From Pleomorphovibrio marinus (lineage in GTDB: Bacteria; Bacteroidota; Bacteroidia; Cytophagales; Cyclobacteriaceae), in assembly GCF_003347495.1 (NCBI RefSeq), contig NZ_QCXY01000010.1:62001-126000 (forward strand): 64,000 bases of DNA, read 5' to 3'. The position numbers were made by a program, and so were the translations under genes. Below are positions 44,309-52,680 of this stretch, piece by piece (position 1 is the stretch's first letter; each line of letters begins with the position of its first letter). The notes beneath the pieces are model-generated. The model did no database searches, was not told the origin of the DNA, and was given only the letters and a program-made list of their open reading frames with translations.

Positions 44309-45412
44309 TTATTCGTCTAGGGCATTTTCGATATCCTCCATCAAATCACCTACATTTTCTATTCCTATAGAAACTCTCACCAAACTTGGATGAGTTTTAG
44401 AGCCTTCCCCTTCCACCTTTGCCCTTCTCTCGATCAGGCTTTCCACTCCACCCAGGCTGGTGGCATTGCTGAATAGTTTCAGCTTGGATAGGAATACATC
44501 TGTTGCCTTACTATCGCCCCTATGGACAAAAGAAAGCATACTGCCATAGCCAGTCATTTGCCGAGAGGCCAATGCATTTCCCTCATCTTGTGGTAGTCCT
44601 GGATAGTATACTTTTTCTACTTTAGCATGGCTGTCCAGAAAAGTCGCAATCGACATCGCATTTTCACAATGCGCCTTTATCCTGTAGCTCAACGTCTTTA
44701 TGCTCCTGCAAAGCAAATAACAATCAAAAGCCGAAGGAGAAGCACCCCCAAGAACTTGTACATTTCTTACCTTTTCCCAAAATTCATCCTTTTCAGAGGT
44801 GATCAATATTCCCCCAAGCACGTCACTGTGCCCGCCTATAAATTTGGTGTTGCTGTGCATTACCATATCAGCCCCCAATGCAAGAGGTTGTTGGAGTATC
44901 GGTGTGGCAAAGGTGCTGTCCACCACGGTGCGGATACCTTTTTCCTTTGCCAACTTACACACCTCCTTTATATCCGTAATCCTTACCAAGGGATTGGAGG
45001 GGGTTTCCATCCAAATTAGGGAAGTGGTAGGTCGAACCTGCTTGGATATTGCCTGAAGATCTGTCATGTCCACAGAGGTCACCTCAATCTTACCTTCAAA
45101 AACCTTCAGCAACTGGTTTCTCATTCCGTGATACATGTCATTTGGAACCACAATGTGTGATTTTGGATCCAAGCTTTGAAATACTGCCATTCCCGCAGCA
45201 TTGCCCGAGGCAAAAGCAGCAGCATCCTCACCGCCTTCCAAGGCTGCCATTACTGCCTCCAGGGATGTCCTGTTGGGGTTGTTGATCCTGCTGTAGATAG
45301 GAGACCCCTCGCCATGCTGATAGGTGGTAGATAGTGAAATGGGTTGAACCACTGGATTATCCTTGTCATTCACCCTATTTGAAAGATGTATAGCAATGGT
45401 TTCGGGCTTCAT
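44309..45412 (-). CDS. PLP-dependent Cys/Met metabolism (transsulfuration) enzyme
   Basis: A 367-residue enzyme of the cystathionine gamma-synthase/gamma-lyase family. PLP-binding Lys lies in MHSNTKFIGGHSDVLGG (about 190-206), substrate-binding features include TPSNPLVRITDI and the Tyr-rich loop PIYSRINNPNRTSLEA. It either joins Cys and O-acyl-homoserine or cleaves cystathionine; these cannot be told apart by sequence inspection alone. No met or cys genes are adjacent. The bactofilin 2 gene converges on it, with four bases between the stops. Confidence 0.88.
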   Translation of the reverse strand: MKPETIAIHLSNRVNDKDNPVVQPISLSTTYQHGEGSPIYSRINNPNRTSLEAVMAALEGGEDAAAFASGNAAGMAVFQSLDPKSHIVVPNDMYHGMRNQLLKVFEGKIEVTSVDMTDLQAISKQVRPTTSLIWMETPSNPLVRITDIKEVCKLAKEKGIRTVVDSTFATPILQQPLALGADMVMHSNTKFIGGHSDVLGGILITSEKDEFWEKVRNVQVLGGASPSAFDCYLLCRSIKTLSYRIKAHCENAMSIATFLDSHAKVEKVYYPGLPQDEGNALASRQMTGYGSMLSFVHRGDSKATDVFLSKLKLFSNATSLGGVESLIERRAKVEGEGSKTHPSLVRVSIGIENVGDLMEDIENALDE

Positions 45413-45455
45413 CTTCTTCTTTTTTTGAAATCAATTCAAATTCATAACTTAATAC

Positions 45456-45566
45456 TCAAGGTATCGCTCTCAAGGCAAATAAAATTGCCACAATAAGCAA
45501 TAAAAGACCCATCAAGTCGGCCAACCTTTTAATTGTAATATAAAGAATCTTTCTGTGCTTTTCCAT
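45456..45566 (-). CDS. Possible 36-residue membrane peptide downstream of the reductase
   Basis: An unannotated small frame: ATG at 45564-45566 and TGA at 45456-45458 give 36 residues, beginning MEKHRKILYITIKRLADLMG and ending in a hydrophobic segment LLLLIVAILFALRAIP. An AGAGGA purine run lies about 8 bases upstream on the minus strand. It follows the reductase stop by 16 bp and has one membrane helix. It may be real, since small membrane peptides often sit beside redox complexes, but there is no homology evidence. Confidence 0.4.
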   Translation of the reverse strand: MEKHRKILYITIKRLADLMGLLLLIVAILFALRAIP

Positions 45567-45582
45567 GGTTCCTCTTTTGGTG

Positions 45583-46893
45583 TTACGCCAGGTCAAATCG
45601 CTCTGCGTAAATATTTTGCCATAATACACCTGCCCGTCTGAGGCTGATTTCGGCTACATCCATCATAGGGCTTGGCCCGCAGATATAATAATCGAATTCA
45701 TTCTTTTTAACAGGTAGATACTTGAGGATTAACCGCTCCTCAATCATGCCCTCTTCCCCACTCCAATCTTCTTCCGGTTCTTGAAGCACATGAACAATTT
45801 GGAGGTTTAACTGTTTTTCAATCGTTTTGAGATCCCCCCTAAAGGGAACTTCCTTCCAATTCTGGTTTCCATACAAAAGGATACATTCTCGTGGATCTTC
45901 CTTGTCACATAAGGTTTTTAACATGGAAATCGCGGGGGTGACCCCTATTCCACCCATAATAAAAAAACATGGTTTATCTTTTAAGGTAAACGAGCCAAAG
46001 GGTCCTTCCAAAAAAGCCTTTTGACCCGGTTTTAGGTGCTTCCATTTATTGGTGAAATCCCCCAATCTTTTGGCGGTAATCGAAATCTTAGAAGAATCGG
46101 CACTAGAGGAAAGTGAAAAGGGGTGTTGCTGCAGGGAGAATGGACTTGATTTAATGGTTATCCAAACAAATTGCCCTGGCTCAAAAGCCATTCTTTTTCC
46201 ATTCATCGCCTTAAGCACCAAGGTGTATGTATCATCCCTTTTGGGGTTAACCTCAGCAATTTCATACGGTTTATTCCTATTTAACCACGGCCTTACCAAC
46301 CTGGTATGTACCAGAAGGTACCCATAACCTAGGAATAAAATACCCAAGGAAATAATTTTCCACATACTATCCAGGTAGTGTGACACTTGCACACTATGCA
46401 CAACTCCGACAAGCAGGACCAATCCTCCCAATAGACCGTGTAGTAGCCGCCACACCTCATAGCTGAGACCAAACGAAAGCCGCCACAAGCTGGTTGTCAG
46501 CAGCAGGACCATGCCAACGGTAGCAAGCATCAGGGCGATAGCCCTGGGAAGGTTTTCAGTGGGATCATAAAAAGAAAGGTAGGAAATATCCGCAATCAAC
46601 AACAAAATAGGGTGAGAAAGGACAAATAAAATTGCAATCACTCCCATTTCTTTGTGGAACTGGATTATGTTATCTACTCCGAAGACTGGGGCTACTTGTT
46701 CGATTCTGCCGGAAAAAAGAAATTGAAGTCCAAATAAGGACAGCCCCATAAACCCCATAGACACCCCTAACTCTTCTAAGAAACTCCTAGGAGAAGGCAA
46801 TTCCCCTGAATAGGCGATAAATAGAGGCAGAATTGCCAAAAAGAAAAAAATCCCCAGCCATAGCATACCATTTTTGAAGCTGTATCTTATCAT
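45583..46893 (-). CDS. Ferric reductase-like transmembrane flavoprotein
   Basis: A 436-residue membrane protein joining a multi-helix heme-type domain (about 1-205) with a ferredoxin-NADP reductase-like part. The membrane domain has paired His in helices (EMGVIAILFVLSHPILLLI and LLHGLLGGLVLLVGVVHSVQV). The cytosolic half shows FAD-binding QQHPFSLSSS (HPFSLSS), then FIMGGIGVTPAISMLKTL (NAD(P)H-binding), and DYYICGPSPMMDVAEISL. It is related to NADPH oxidase and ferric reductase. It probably carries electrons from NAD(P)H to an outside acceptor such as Fe(III); the acceptor is not known. A small peptide frame follows it by 16 bp. Confidence 0.85.
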   Translation of the reverse strand: MIRYSFKNGMLWLGIFFFLAILPLFIAYSGELPSPRSFLEELGVSMGFMGLSLFGLQFLFSGRIEQVAPVFGVDNIIQFHKEMGVIAILFVLSHPILLLIADISYLSFYDPTENLPRAIALMLATVGMVLLLTTSLWRLSFGLSYEVWRLLHGLLGGLVLLVGVVHSVQVSHYLDSMWKIISLGILFLGYGYLLVHTRLVRPWLNRNKPYEIAEVNPKRDDTYTLVLKAMNGKRMAFEPGQFVWITIKSSPFSLQQHPFSLSSSADSSKISITAKRLGDFTNKWKHLKPGQKAFLEGPFGSFTLKDKPCFFIMGGIGVTPAISMLKTLCDKEDPRECILLYGNQNWKEVPFRGDLKTIEKQLNLQIVHVLQEPEEDWSGEEGMIEERLILKYLPVKKNEFDYYICGPSPMMDVAEISLRRAGVLWQNIYAERFDLA

Positions 46894-46925
46894 TTGCTTG
46901 CCGTTTGACCGGTGATTATTTCTGA

Positions 46926-47405
46926 TTAGCGTATTCTATCTACTGATCTCACCAAAAGCTCATCTTTTCTAATGAATCTATTAGCAATTAAATTCATAAT
47001 TAATGCAAAAACTAGGGCATAAAACCCTATCACATAAGCCCCTGTGACATTGGGATTGAAGTCTTGATTTGCCTGATAACTCACAAATACGATCAGGCCA
47101 AGGTTGACCCCCATAAGCAGGCTGTTGATCATATTAAGCATCATTTGCTTACCCCTGTTCTTGAATTGCAGCAAACTGAAAATTGCCAGCGCCGCTGAGG
47201 CCAAGGCAAGTATCCCAATATACATGGTATTTGTAGTCTCCTGAATTTCACCGGATTGAATATCGGTGGTGGCTAGTTGCCAAGCTGTAAGCTTTAATTG
47301 CAAAGTCTGGCCTGGATTAACCTGAAACCAAATAGGCAAAAAAGCCACTACCACCATACCGGCAGCAACAAGGAACAAAAAGAGGGTCTGTTTTCTTTGT
47401 ATCAT
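46926..47405 (-). CDS. DUF4293 family membrane protein
   Basis: A 159-residue protein beginning MIQRKQTLFLFLVAAGMVVV, the usual start of this Bacteroidota-specific family. It has four membrane helices (about 5-22, 58-80, 91-112, 121-141) and a short exported loop. Function unknown. I used the ATG at 47403-47405; two codons further up another Met (MTMIQR) also is in frame. It lies 32 bp upstream of the ferric-reductase-like gene on the same strand and is divergent from truA. Confidence 0.88.
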   Translation of the reverse strand: MIQRKQTLFLFLVAAGMVVVAFLPIWFQVNPGQTLQLKLTAWQLATTDIQSGEIQETTNTMYIGILALASAALAIFSLLQFKNRGKQMMLNMINSLLMGVNLGLIVFVSYQANQDFNPNVTGAYVIGFYALVFALIMNLIANRFIRKDELLVRSVDRIR

Positions 47406-47492
47406 TGTCATTTATATTTCCGGACAAAGAAACGGGGTATATTATATATTAGCAAGGTAAATGTAGGATAGGGATTAATTTTTTGTAAACCC

Positions 47493-47500
47493 TATATTTG
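47493..47500 (+). promoter_or_regulatory. TATATTTG -7 element immediately upstream of truA
   Basis: Full match to TAnnTTTG. With transcription starting about seven bases after the box, the transcript would begin within a few bases of the truA ATG at 47509, suggesting a leaderless or nearly leaderless mRNA. The -33 box is poor. Confidence 0.45.
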
Positions 47501-47508
47501 TGGCCAAG

Positions 47509-48282
47509 ATGGAGTTTCGCCAAAAATATTTTCTTGAGTTACAATACAAAGGTACAAATTTTCATGGCTGGCAAGTACAACCTAATGCCATTACTGTCCA
47601 ATCCGTCCTAGAATCCTCCTTGACAACCTTGCTCAAATGCCCTACTCCTGTGATGGGAAGTGGTAGGACGGACACAGGGGTGCATGCCTTGCAACAATTT
47701 GCTCATTTTGAAACCAATGAAGAATTAGACTATGCCCTATTTCTGAAAAAACTTAACGGAATCCTTCCCAAAGACATTGCCGCAAAGCAACTTTATTCCG
47801 TACCCATGGATGCCCATGCCAGGTTTGATGCCATAAGCAGGGAATACAAATATTTTGTCCATCTGCAAAAAAACCCTTTCTATGAAGGAAGAAGCTGGTA
47901 TTGTCCCTATGAAGTAAACTTACAGATGATGAATGACTTGGCAAGAATGTTGTTGAAACAAGGGGATTTTGAATGCTTCAGTAAGGTTAAAACCAACGTA
48001 AACCATTTCCATTGTGAAATAAAAAAGGCATTTTGGGAACAAAAAGGGGAACAAATGATTTTCCATATTGTCGCAGACAGATTCCTAAGGGGTATGGTGA
48101 GGGCCATTGTGGGGACCTTGCTGCTCGCAGGTCGCGGAAAACTGGATGAAAAAGATTTCAAGGAAATTTTGGAAAGCCGGAATCGAAGCAAAGCAGGAGC
48201 TGCAGCCCCCCCGGGAGGCTTGTTTTTGGCCAAGGTGGCCTATCCTCCTGACCTTTTTACCTATAATCTTGACAAAAATTGA
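47509..48282 (+). CDS. truA: tRNA pseudouridine(38-40) synthase
   Basis: A 257-residue TruA that converts uridines 38-40 in the tRNA anticodon arm to pseudouridine. The catalytic Asp lies in GSGRTDTGVHALQQFAHFE (about 54-72); YFLELQYKGTNFHGWQ opens the fold and FLRGMVRAIVGTLLLAGRG is typical further on. I used the ATG at 47509; a GTG nine bases earlier also fits but lies at the end of the probable -7 box. The stop overlaps the next start (TTGA), so it is coupled to the ABC exporter gene. Confidence 0.94.
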   Translation: MEFRQKYFLELQYKGTNFHGWQVQPNAITVQSVLESSLTTLLKCPTPVMGSGRTDTGVHALQQFAHFETNEELDYALFLKKLNGILPKDIAAKQLYSVPMDAHARFDAISREYKYFVHLQKNPFYEGRSWYCPYEVNLQMMNDLARMLLKQGDFECFSKVKTNVNHFHCEIKKAFWEQKGEQMIFHIVADRFLRGMVRAIVGTLLLAGRGKLDEKDFKEILESRNRSKAGAAAPPGGLFLAKVAYPPDLFTYNLDKN

Positions 48283-50054
48283 GCTTAGAAAAAGAAAATA
48301 TCAATAGCGGGGAAATTCTGGATCTCGAAGTATTGAGGAAACTATATCGGTTTGTAAAGCCCTATAAGTGGAAATTTTACAGCCTTATTTTTCTTACCTT
48401 GGCCCTGGCTGCGCTAGCTCCCACCCGGCCGCTATTTATCCAGATTGCGATTGATGACCATGTCGCCATTGGTGATGCCCAAGGTTTGCTGCATATGGCA
48501 TATATCCTGATAGCCTTGCTATTGCTTCATGCGCTGGTACAGTTTGCCCATACCTATCTATCGGGATGGATAGGGCAGGTAATAATAAGGGATATTAGGA
48601 TTAAACTATACCGGCACTTACTGAAAATGAGGCTCAAGTTTTTTGACAATACCCCCATAGGAAGGCTGGTCACCAGAAATGTAAATGACATAGAGGCGCT
48701 CTCGGATGTTTTTAGCCAGGGCTTGGCATCCATTATTGGTGACCTTTTACAACTTGTTTCCATCCTTACTGTGATGTTTATTGTAGATTGGAAACTCACA
48801 TTAGTGAGCTTGTGTACGCTACCTTTGCTAATTATTTCCACTTATATTTTTAAGGAAAAGGTAAAAAAGTCCTTCAATGAAGTACGTAATGCAGTATCCA
48901 ACCTCAATTCCTTTTTGCAGGAGCACATTACCGGAATGAATATTATCCAAATATTTAACCGCGAAGACAAGGAGTTTGAAAAATTCAAGGTAATCAATAG
49001 AGAGCATCGGAAAGCGCATCTTAGGTCTGTACTTTATTATTCGGTCTATTATCCAGTATCCGAAATCATTCAAGCCATAGGTATTGGGCTGGTGGTTTGG
49101 TACGGTGCTACAGGGGTTTTTGACATGCAACTCAAGGTGGGCGTGCTTATATCTTTCATCATGTACCTGCAACTTTTTTTCAGGCCTATAAGAATGATTG
49201 CTGACCGCTTCAACACCCTTCAAATGGGAGTAGTGAGCTCGGCCAGGATTTTCAAACTATTGGAGAACAATGACCAAATTCCCAATGAAGGAAACCACGC
49301 TCCAGAGAGAATCAAAGGCCACCTAAGTTTCGAAAACATTTGGTTTGCCTACAATGAAGAAGAATGGGTACTTAAGAATATCAATTTTGAAGTAAAACAT
49401 GGAGAAACGGTAGCATTGGTAGGTGCCACAGGTGCTGGAAAATCCTCTATCATTAATCTCATCAGCAGGTTTTACGAGGTCAACAAGGGGAGAATAGTAC
49501 TGGATGGTAAAGACATTCGGGAATATGAGCTCGGCGTATTAAGGAAACATGTGGGAGTGGTGCTTCAAGACGTGTTTCTTTTTTCAGAATCCATATTCTT
49601 TAACATCACTTTGGGTAACCCAGATATCAGTGAGACCCAAGTAATGCAAGCCGCAGAAATGGTTGGAGCTAGAAGGTTCATTGAGAGGTTACCTGGAGGG
49701 CTCTCCTACAATGTCAAAGAAAGGGGTGCAACCCTGTCCGTTGGCCAACGCCAGTTGATTTCATTTGTCAGGGCAATGGTTTATAACCCTGAAATCATCA
49801 TTCTGGACGAGGCCACCTCCTCGGTAGATACCGAAACAGAAGAGCTCATTCAAGATGCAATCGAGAAAATGATGAAAGGAAGAACTTCCATTGTAATTGC
49901 CCATAGACTTTCCACTATTCAAAAGGCCCATAAAATAATGGTTTTGGATCATGGCGAAATCAAAGAGACTGGCACGCATGAGGAATTGCTGGAAAAGGGC
50001 AAATACTACGCCCAGCTCCATCAAATGCAATTAAAGTCCATGGCCATCAGTTAG
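48279..50054 (+). CDS. ABC exporter, fused permease and ATPase (MsbA-like)
   Basis: A 591-residue half-transporter: six membrane helices (about 30-320), then an ATPase domain with Walker A VGATGAGKSSI (about 380-390), the signature TLSVGQRQLISFVRAM, Walker B PEIIILDEATSS and the H-loop IAHRLST. Homodimers export lipids, drugs or peptides; the substrate is unknown. The likely start is TTG at 48279, overlapping the truA stop by four bases, because no upstream ATG fits and the first in-frame ATG lies far into the first membrane helices. Confidence 0.93.
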   Translation: MSLEKENINSGEILDLEVLRKLYRFVKPYKWKFYSLIFLTLALAALAPTRPLFIQIAIDDHVAIGDAQGLLHMAYILIALLLLHALVQFAHTYLSGWIGQVIIRDIRIKLYRHLLKMRLKFFDNTPIGRLVTRNVNDIEALSDVFSQGLASIIGDLLQLVSILTVMFIVDWKLTLVSLCTLPLLIISTYIFKEKVKKSFNEVRNAVSNLNSFLQEHITGMNIIQIFNREDKEFEKFKVINREHRKAHLRSVLYYSVYYPVSEIIQAIGIGLVVWYGATGVFDMQLKVGVLISFIMYLQLFFRPIRMIADRFNTLQMGVVSSARIFKLLENNDQIPNEGNHAPERIKGHLSFENIWFAYNEEEWVLKNINFEVKHGETVALVGATGAGKSSIINLISRFYEVNKGRIVLDGKDIREYELGVLRKHVGVVLQDVFLFSESIFFNITLGNPDISETQVMQAAEMVGARRFIERLPGGLSYNVKERGATLSVGQRQLISFVRAMVYNPEIIILDEATSSVDTETEELIQDAIEKMMKGRTSIVIAHRLSTIQKAHKIMVLDHGEIKETGTHEELLEKGKYYAQLHQMQLKSMAIS

Positions 50055-50094
50055 CTTTTATAGGGTATATTACCCACAATAGCCCTGAATTATT

Positions 50095-50102
50095 TACGTT
50101 TG
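50095..50102 (+). promoter_or_regulatory. Possible -7 element (TACGTTTG) for the 50148 gene
   Basis: Matches TAnnTTTG, about 45 bases upstream of the ATG; no TTG at ideal spacing. Confidence 0.3.
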
Positions 50103-50147
50103 ATTTTCAAAAAACCAATAGACTTTAAATTTTAAGCAAAAAACTAT

Positions 50148-50735
50148 ATGAAGAAAACTATTTTGTTTTGCCTTATTTTTTTGCCCTTGATCGCATCTGC
50201 GCAAGAACACCAGGTGGGGATACGAATTGGGGAACCCTTCAGCTTAAGCTACAAAACCTTCATTCAAGAGAAAATTTCGGTAGAGGGCATGGTGGGAAGG
50301 GCTAGTCCCAATAGCTCTCAATATTACAGAAGGGCTTTTGAAAACAACCCGCCCGTCTCTTCTGCCATTTACACCAACCATACCACTGGAGACGCATTTT
50401 CTTTAAATTTACGTCTGGCTTACCATGAAAATATCTCTTCTGAGTTCAACATTACCGAAGGGGCATTGTATGCCTATGGTGGTGGTGGTGGCCAATTCAG
50501 AAGTGTAAGGGCAAACTATGGATGGACAACCCCAAGCCCTAGTGTCCCTAATGTATTTAGAAGTGAGAGAAGGCGAAATGTTGACTTTGGCGTGGAGGGT
50601 TTCATTGGTTCAGAATACTACCTGGAAGAGCTCCCTATATCTGTGTTTGCTGAGGTGGGTCTCTTTATGGAGATTGTGGACAGGCCTGGACATATTAAAC
50701 TTCAGGGCGGTATAGGAGCGAGGTATTTGTTTTGA
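50148..50735 (+). CDS. Small outer-membrane beta-barrel-like protein
   Basis: The 195-residue protein has a signal peptide (MKKTILFCLIFLPLIASAQ) and then alternating amphipathic strands (HQVGIRIGEPFSLSYKTFI, FSLNLRLAYHENISSEFNI) ending GGIGARYLF, as in small outer-membrane barrels. A Gly-rich run sits near the middle (YAYGGGGGQFRSV). I do not recognise a specific family. Repeat copy D begins right after its stop codon, and the next gene's start lies at the end of that repeat. Confidence 0.7.
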   Translation: MKKTILFCLIFLPLIASAQEHQVGIRIGEPFSLSYKTFIQEKISVEGMVGRASPNSSQYYRRAFENNPPVSSAIYTNHTTGDAFSLNLRLAYHENISSEFNITEGALYAYGGGGGQFRSVRANYGWTTPSPSVPNVFRSERRRNVDFGVEGFIGSEYYLEELPISVFAEVGLFMEIVDRPGHIKLQGGIGARYLF

Positions 50736-50736
50736 T

Positions 50737-50825
50737 AAAATCGAACATGACGAGCACGTCACACACCGGGATGATTATCATGGCGAGATTCCATGTGGCC
50801 GTTGAAAAGAAAATATAAACACATG
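50737..50825 (+). repeat. Dispersed oriented repeat, copy D
   Basis: Plus-strand copy: AAAATCGAACATGACGAGCAC, GTCACACACCGGGATGATTA, GGCGAGATTCCATGTGGCC, then GTTGAAAAGAAAATATAAAC and ACATG, the start codon of the next gene. It begins two bases after the stop of the upstream barrel gene, so the intergenic region is almost entirely repeat. Confidence 0.85.
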
Positions 50826-51356
50826 AAAAAAGGAGTAACCATAACCATTGTTATAGCCTTGCTGGCAGCTCTACTGCTCTATTTTTATGGAAGGTTAGGA
50901 GGGTTCAATAGCGTGGAAATTTCGGTGGAGTCTTGTGAGGATCGGAAATTAATGGGTATGCATTTCAAGGGGACTCCACAGAGTAATGAATTGCCACTAA
51001 CATTCAAGAGAGTGTCAAACTTCAAGAAAGAAACCAGCAAAACCGGTCTTTACACCATTTATTACACCGAACCTGCCGGGAAACTTGATACCTTACACTT
51101 ATTCGTAGGTGTTGAGGCCGTTTCGGGAGACGTACTTCCCCATGACTTGGAATTGGTATCCATTCCTTGCGAGCAAATGATTTTAGCAAAGGTGTCTTCA
51201 CATAGATTGGTGATGCCCAGCCCCAAAAAGGTAAGGCAAAAAATACAGGCATTTGCAACAAAAAATAATCTAGAACTAAAGGGTGAATTTATGGATAAAA
51301 TCTTGGATGAAAAAAATGTCGAGGTTTTGGCCCCTTTATCCCCAACTAAAAGATGA
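50823..51356 (+). CDS. Exported or membrane-anchored protein, unknown function
   Basis: The 177-residue protein starts MKKGVTITIVIALLAALLLY, an N-terminal membrane anchor or uncleaved signal, followed by a beta-rich exported part (SVEISVESCEDRKLMGMHFK, FKKETSKTGLYTIYYTEPAG). No domain recognised. The ATG at 50823 is preferred: the frame is open ten codons upstream, but that stretch encodes repeat sequence (WPLKRKYKH), and an equivalent stretch (WPLKINYKH) precedes the barrel gene at 28938. A short hairpin follows the stop. Confidence 0.65.
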   Translation: MKKGVTITIVIALLAALLLYFYGRLGGFNSVEISVESCEDRKLMGMHFKGTPQSNELPLTFKRVSNFKKETSKTGLYTIYYTEPAGKLDTLHLFVGVEAVSGDVLPHDLELVSIPCEQMILAKVSSHRLVMPSPKKVRQKIQAFATKNNLELKGEFMDKILDEKNVEVLAPLSPTKR

Positions 51357-51357
51357 C

Positions 51358-51384
51358 TCATACCGTAAATTATGGTATGATTTT
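51358..51384 (+). terminator. Weak hairpin after the 50823 gene
   Basis: TCATACC (51358-51364) and GGTATGA (51374-51380) pair over nine bases, followed by TTTT. Possible terminator before the lipoprotein gene. Confidence 0.5.
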
Positions 51385-51415
51385 GGTAAATCGATTTCAA
51401 ATCAATTAATAATAT

Positions 51416-51967
51416 ATGCAAATATTAACGAATTCAATAAAGCAGATGACATGGGGAATAGTTTTCTTCTCCTTAGTTCTAATGAGTAGTTGTGAAGGCC
51501 CAGTAGGCCCCCCAGGCCCTCCTGGTCCCGATGGATTGGATGGGCAAGTTATTGTGGGGGAGGTATTTGAAATAGTGGGAAATTTTACAGAGGAAGGTAA
51601 TTATGGCATCGCTGGCGAATATGGTTTTGAAATATTCGAAACCGACAAGTTACTGGTGTATCACTTAGACGGTTTACTGGACGGTGATGTAGATTTGTGG
51701 AGACCACTGCCAAGAACGGTGTTCCTCGAAGGGGGGAATATCTTCAATTACTCCTTTGATTTCACCTTTTTCGACTACAGTATTTTTTTGGAGGGTAACT
51801 TTGCCCTTGGACTGCTGGGGTCAGAATGGACCGAAGACCAAGTGTTCAGGATATTTATTATCCCTGGAGATTTCATTAATGCCCGGATGGACTTTTCCGA
51901 TCAGTCTAAGCTTCTGGAAATGATGGAAGTGAAAGAATCAGAAATCCAACGCATTCGGTTAAATTAG
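51416..51967 (+). CDS. Collagen-like lipoprotein 1
   Basis: The 183-residue protein has a lipobox (LVLMSSCEGPVG, Cys about 26), then a collagen-like Gly-X-Y stretch GPVGPPGPPGPDGLDGQ of about five triplets, then a C-terminal domain of about 135 residues. A paralog follows at 52104 with the same order of elements and shared motifs (LWRPLP, IF...LEA or LEG, GAEWT or GSEWT). The short collagen run suggests a trimeric or fibre-like surface lipoprotein. An alternative start at Met11 (51446) still keeps the signal. A terminator follows at 51990. Confidence 0.75.
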   Translation: MQILTNSIKQMTWGIVFFSLVLMSSCEGPVGPPGPPGPDGLDGQVIVGEVFEIVGNFTEEGNYGIAGEYGFEIFETDKLLVYHLDGLLDGDVDLWRPLPRTVFLEGGNIFNYSFDFTFFDYSIFLEGNFALGLLGSEWTEDQVFRIFIIPGDFINARMDFSDQSKLLEMMEVKESEIQRIRLN

Positions 51968-51989
51968 TGATTTTAAACCCATTTTGAGA

Positions 51990-52020
51990 AAGCAATCCTG
52001 CCTCTAGGATTGCTTTTTTT
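51990..52020 (+). terminator. Intrinsic terminator between the collagen-like lipoprotein genes
   Basis: AAGCAATCCT (51990-51999) pairs with AGGATTGCTT (52006-52015) over six bases, then a T-run. It ends the first gene; the second needs its own promoter. Confidence 0.85.
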
Positions 52021-52103
52021 ATTCAAAAAAAAACTGTTGGAATTGAGGAAATTACAGTCTATATTACGAGCACACCTATAATAAATATACCGAAAAGAAT
52101 AAT

Positions 52104-52658
52104 ATGAAGAAGACACTACTACTGTTGCTTTTGGCAGGAATTTGTTTAATGCCTGCCTGCGAGGGCCCTGAAGGCCCTCAAGGCCCTCCCGGTTTTGACG
52201 GAAGGGATGGAGAGGATGGAGAGGACGGGATGGAATTTCCAAATTTGGTGATTGAGACTACTATAAACTTCAACGAGGATAATGGATATAACAACGTATT
52301 TGAAATCCCTATTGCCCCTGATGATATCTGGCTAGTCTTTATAGAATGGGCTGTGATAGAGGGCAACTCCCTTTGGCGTCCCCTTCCCCAGTCTCAATTG
52401 CTGGAACAAGGGATACTATTTTATAATTTTCAGTTTACAAGTGATCTCCTCAGTATATTTTTAGAAGCTTCCATTCCTAGAGATGAACTAGGTGCCGAAT
52501 GGACGGATAATCAAAGAATAAGAGCGGTTTATGTTCCTTCTTTTTTTGTAGGAAACGGAGAAAATGCAAGGATCAACCTAAACGACTACGATGCAGTAAT
52601 GGAGCTCTTGGGATTAGAGGAAAAAGATGTAGTGCAGATGGAGGAAGTATTGGATTAG
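52104..52658 (+). CDS. Collagen-like lipoprotein 2 (tandem paralog)
   Basis: A 184-residue lipoprotein (MKKTLLLLLLAGICLMPACE, lipobox Cys about 19). It continues GPEGPQGPPGFDGRDGEDGE, a collagen-like run richer in Asp and Glu than the first paralog, then a beta-rich C-terminal domain (VIETTINFNEDNGYNNVFEI, SLWRPLPQSQLLEQG, ELGAEWTDNQRIRAVYVPSF). Both paralogs share the C-terminal pattern W-R-P-L-P and the EWT-D/E box, so they come from a tandem duplication. Function unknown. hemE follows after a terminator. Confidence 0.75.
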   Translation: MKKTLLLLLLAGICLMPACEGPEGPQGPPGFDGRDGEDGEDGMEFPNLVIETTINFNEDNGYNNVFEIPIAPDDIWLVFIEWAVIEGNSLWRPLPQSQLLEQGILFYNFQFTSDLLSIFLEASIPRDELGAEWTDNQRIRAVYVPSFFVGNGENARINLNDYDAVMELLGLEEKDVVQMEEVLD

Positions 52659-52680
52659 AGTAAAACTTTTTCACCATTTC

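Noticed and set aside
51416-52658. Phage tail fibre for the collagen-like genes
   Set aside because: Both have signal peptides with lipoboxes and no phage genes are near; surface lipoproteins fit better.
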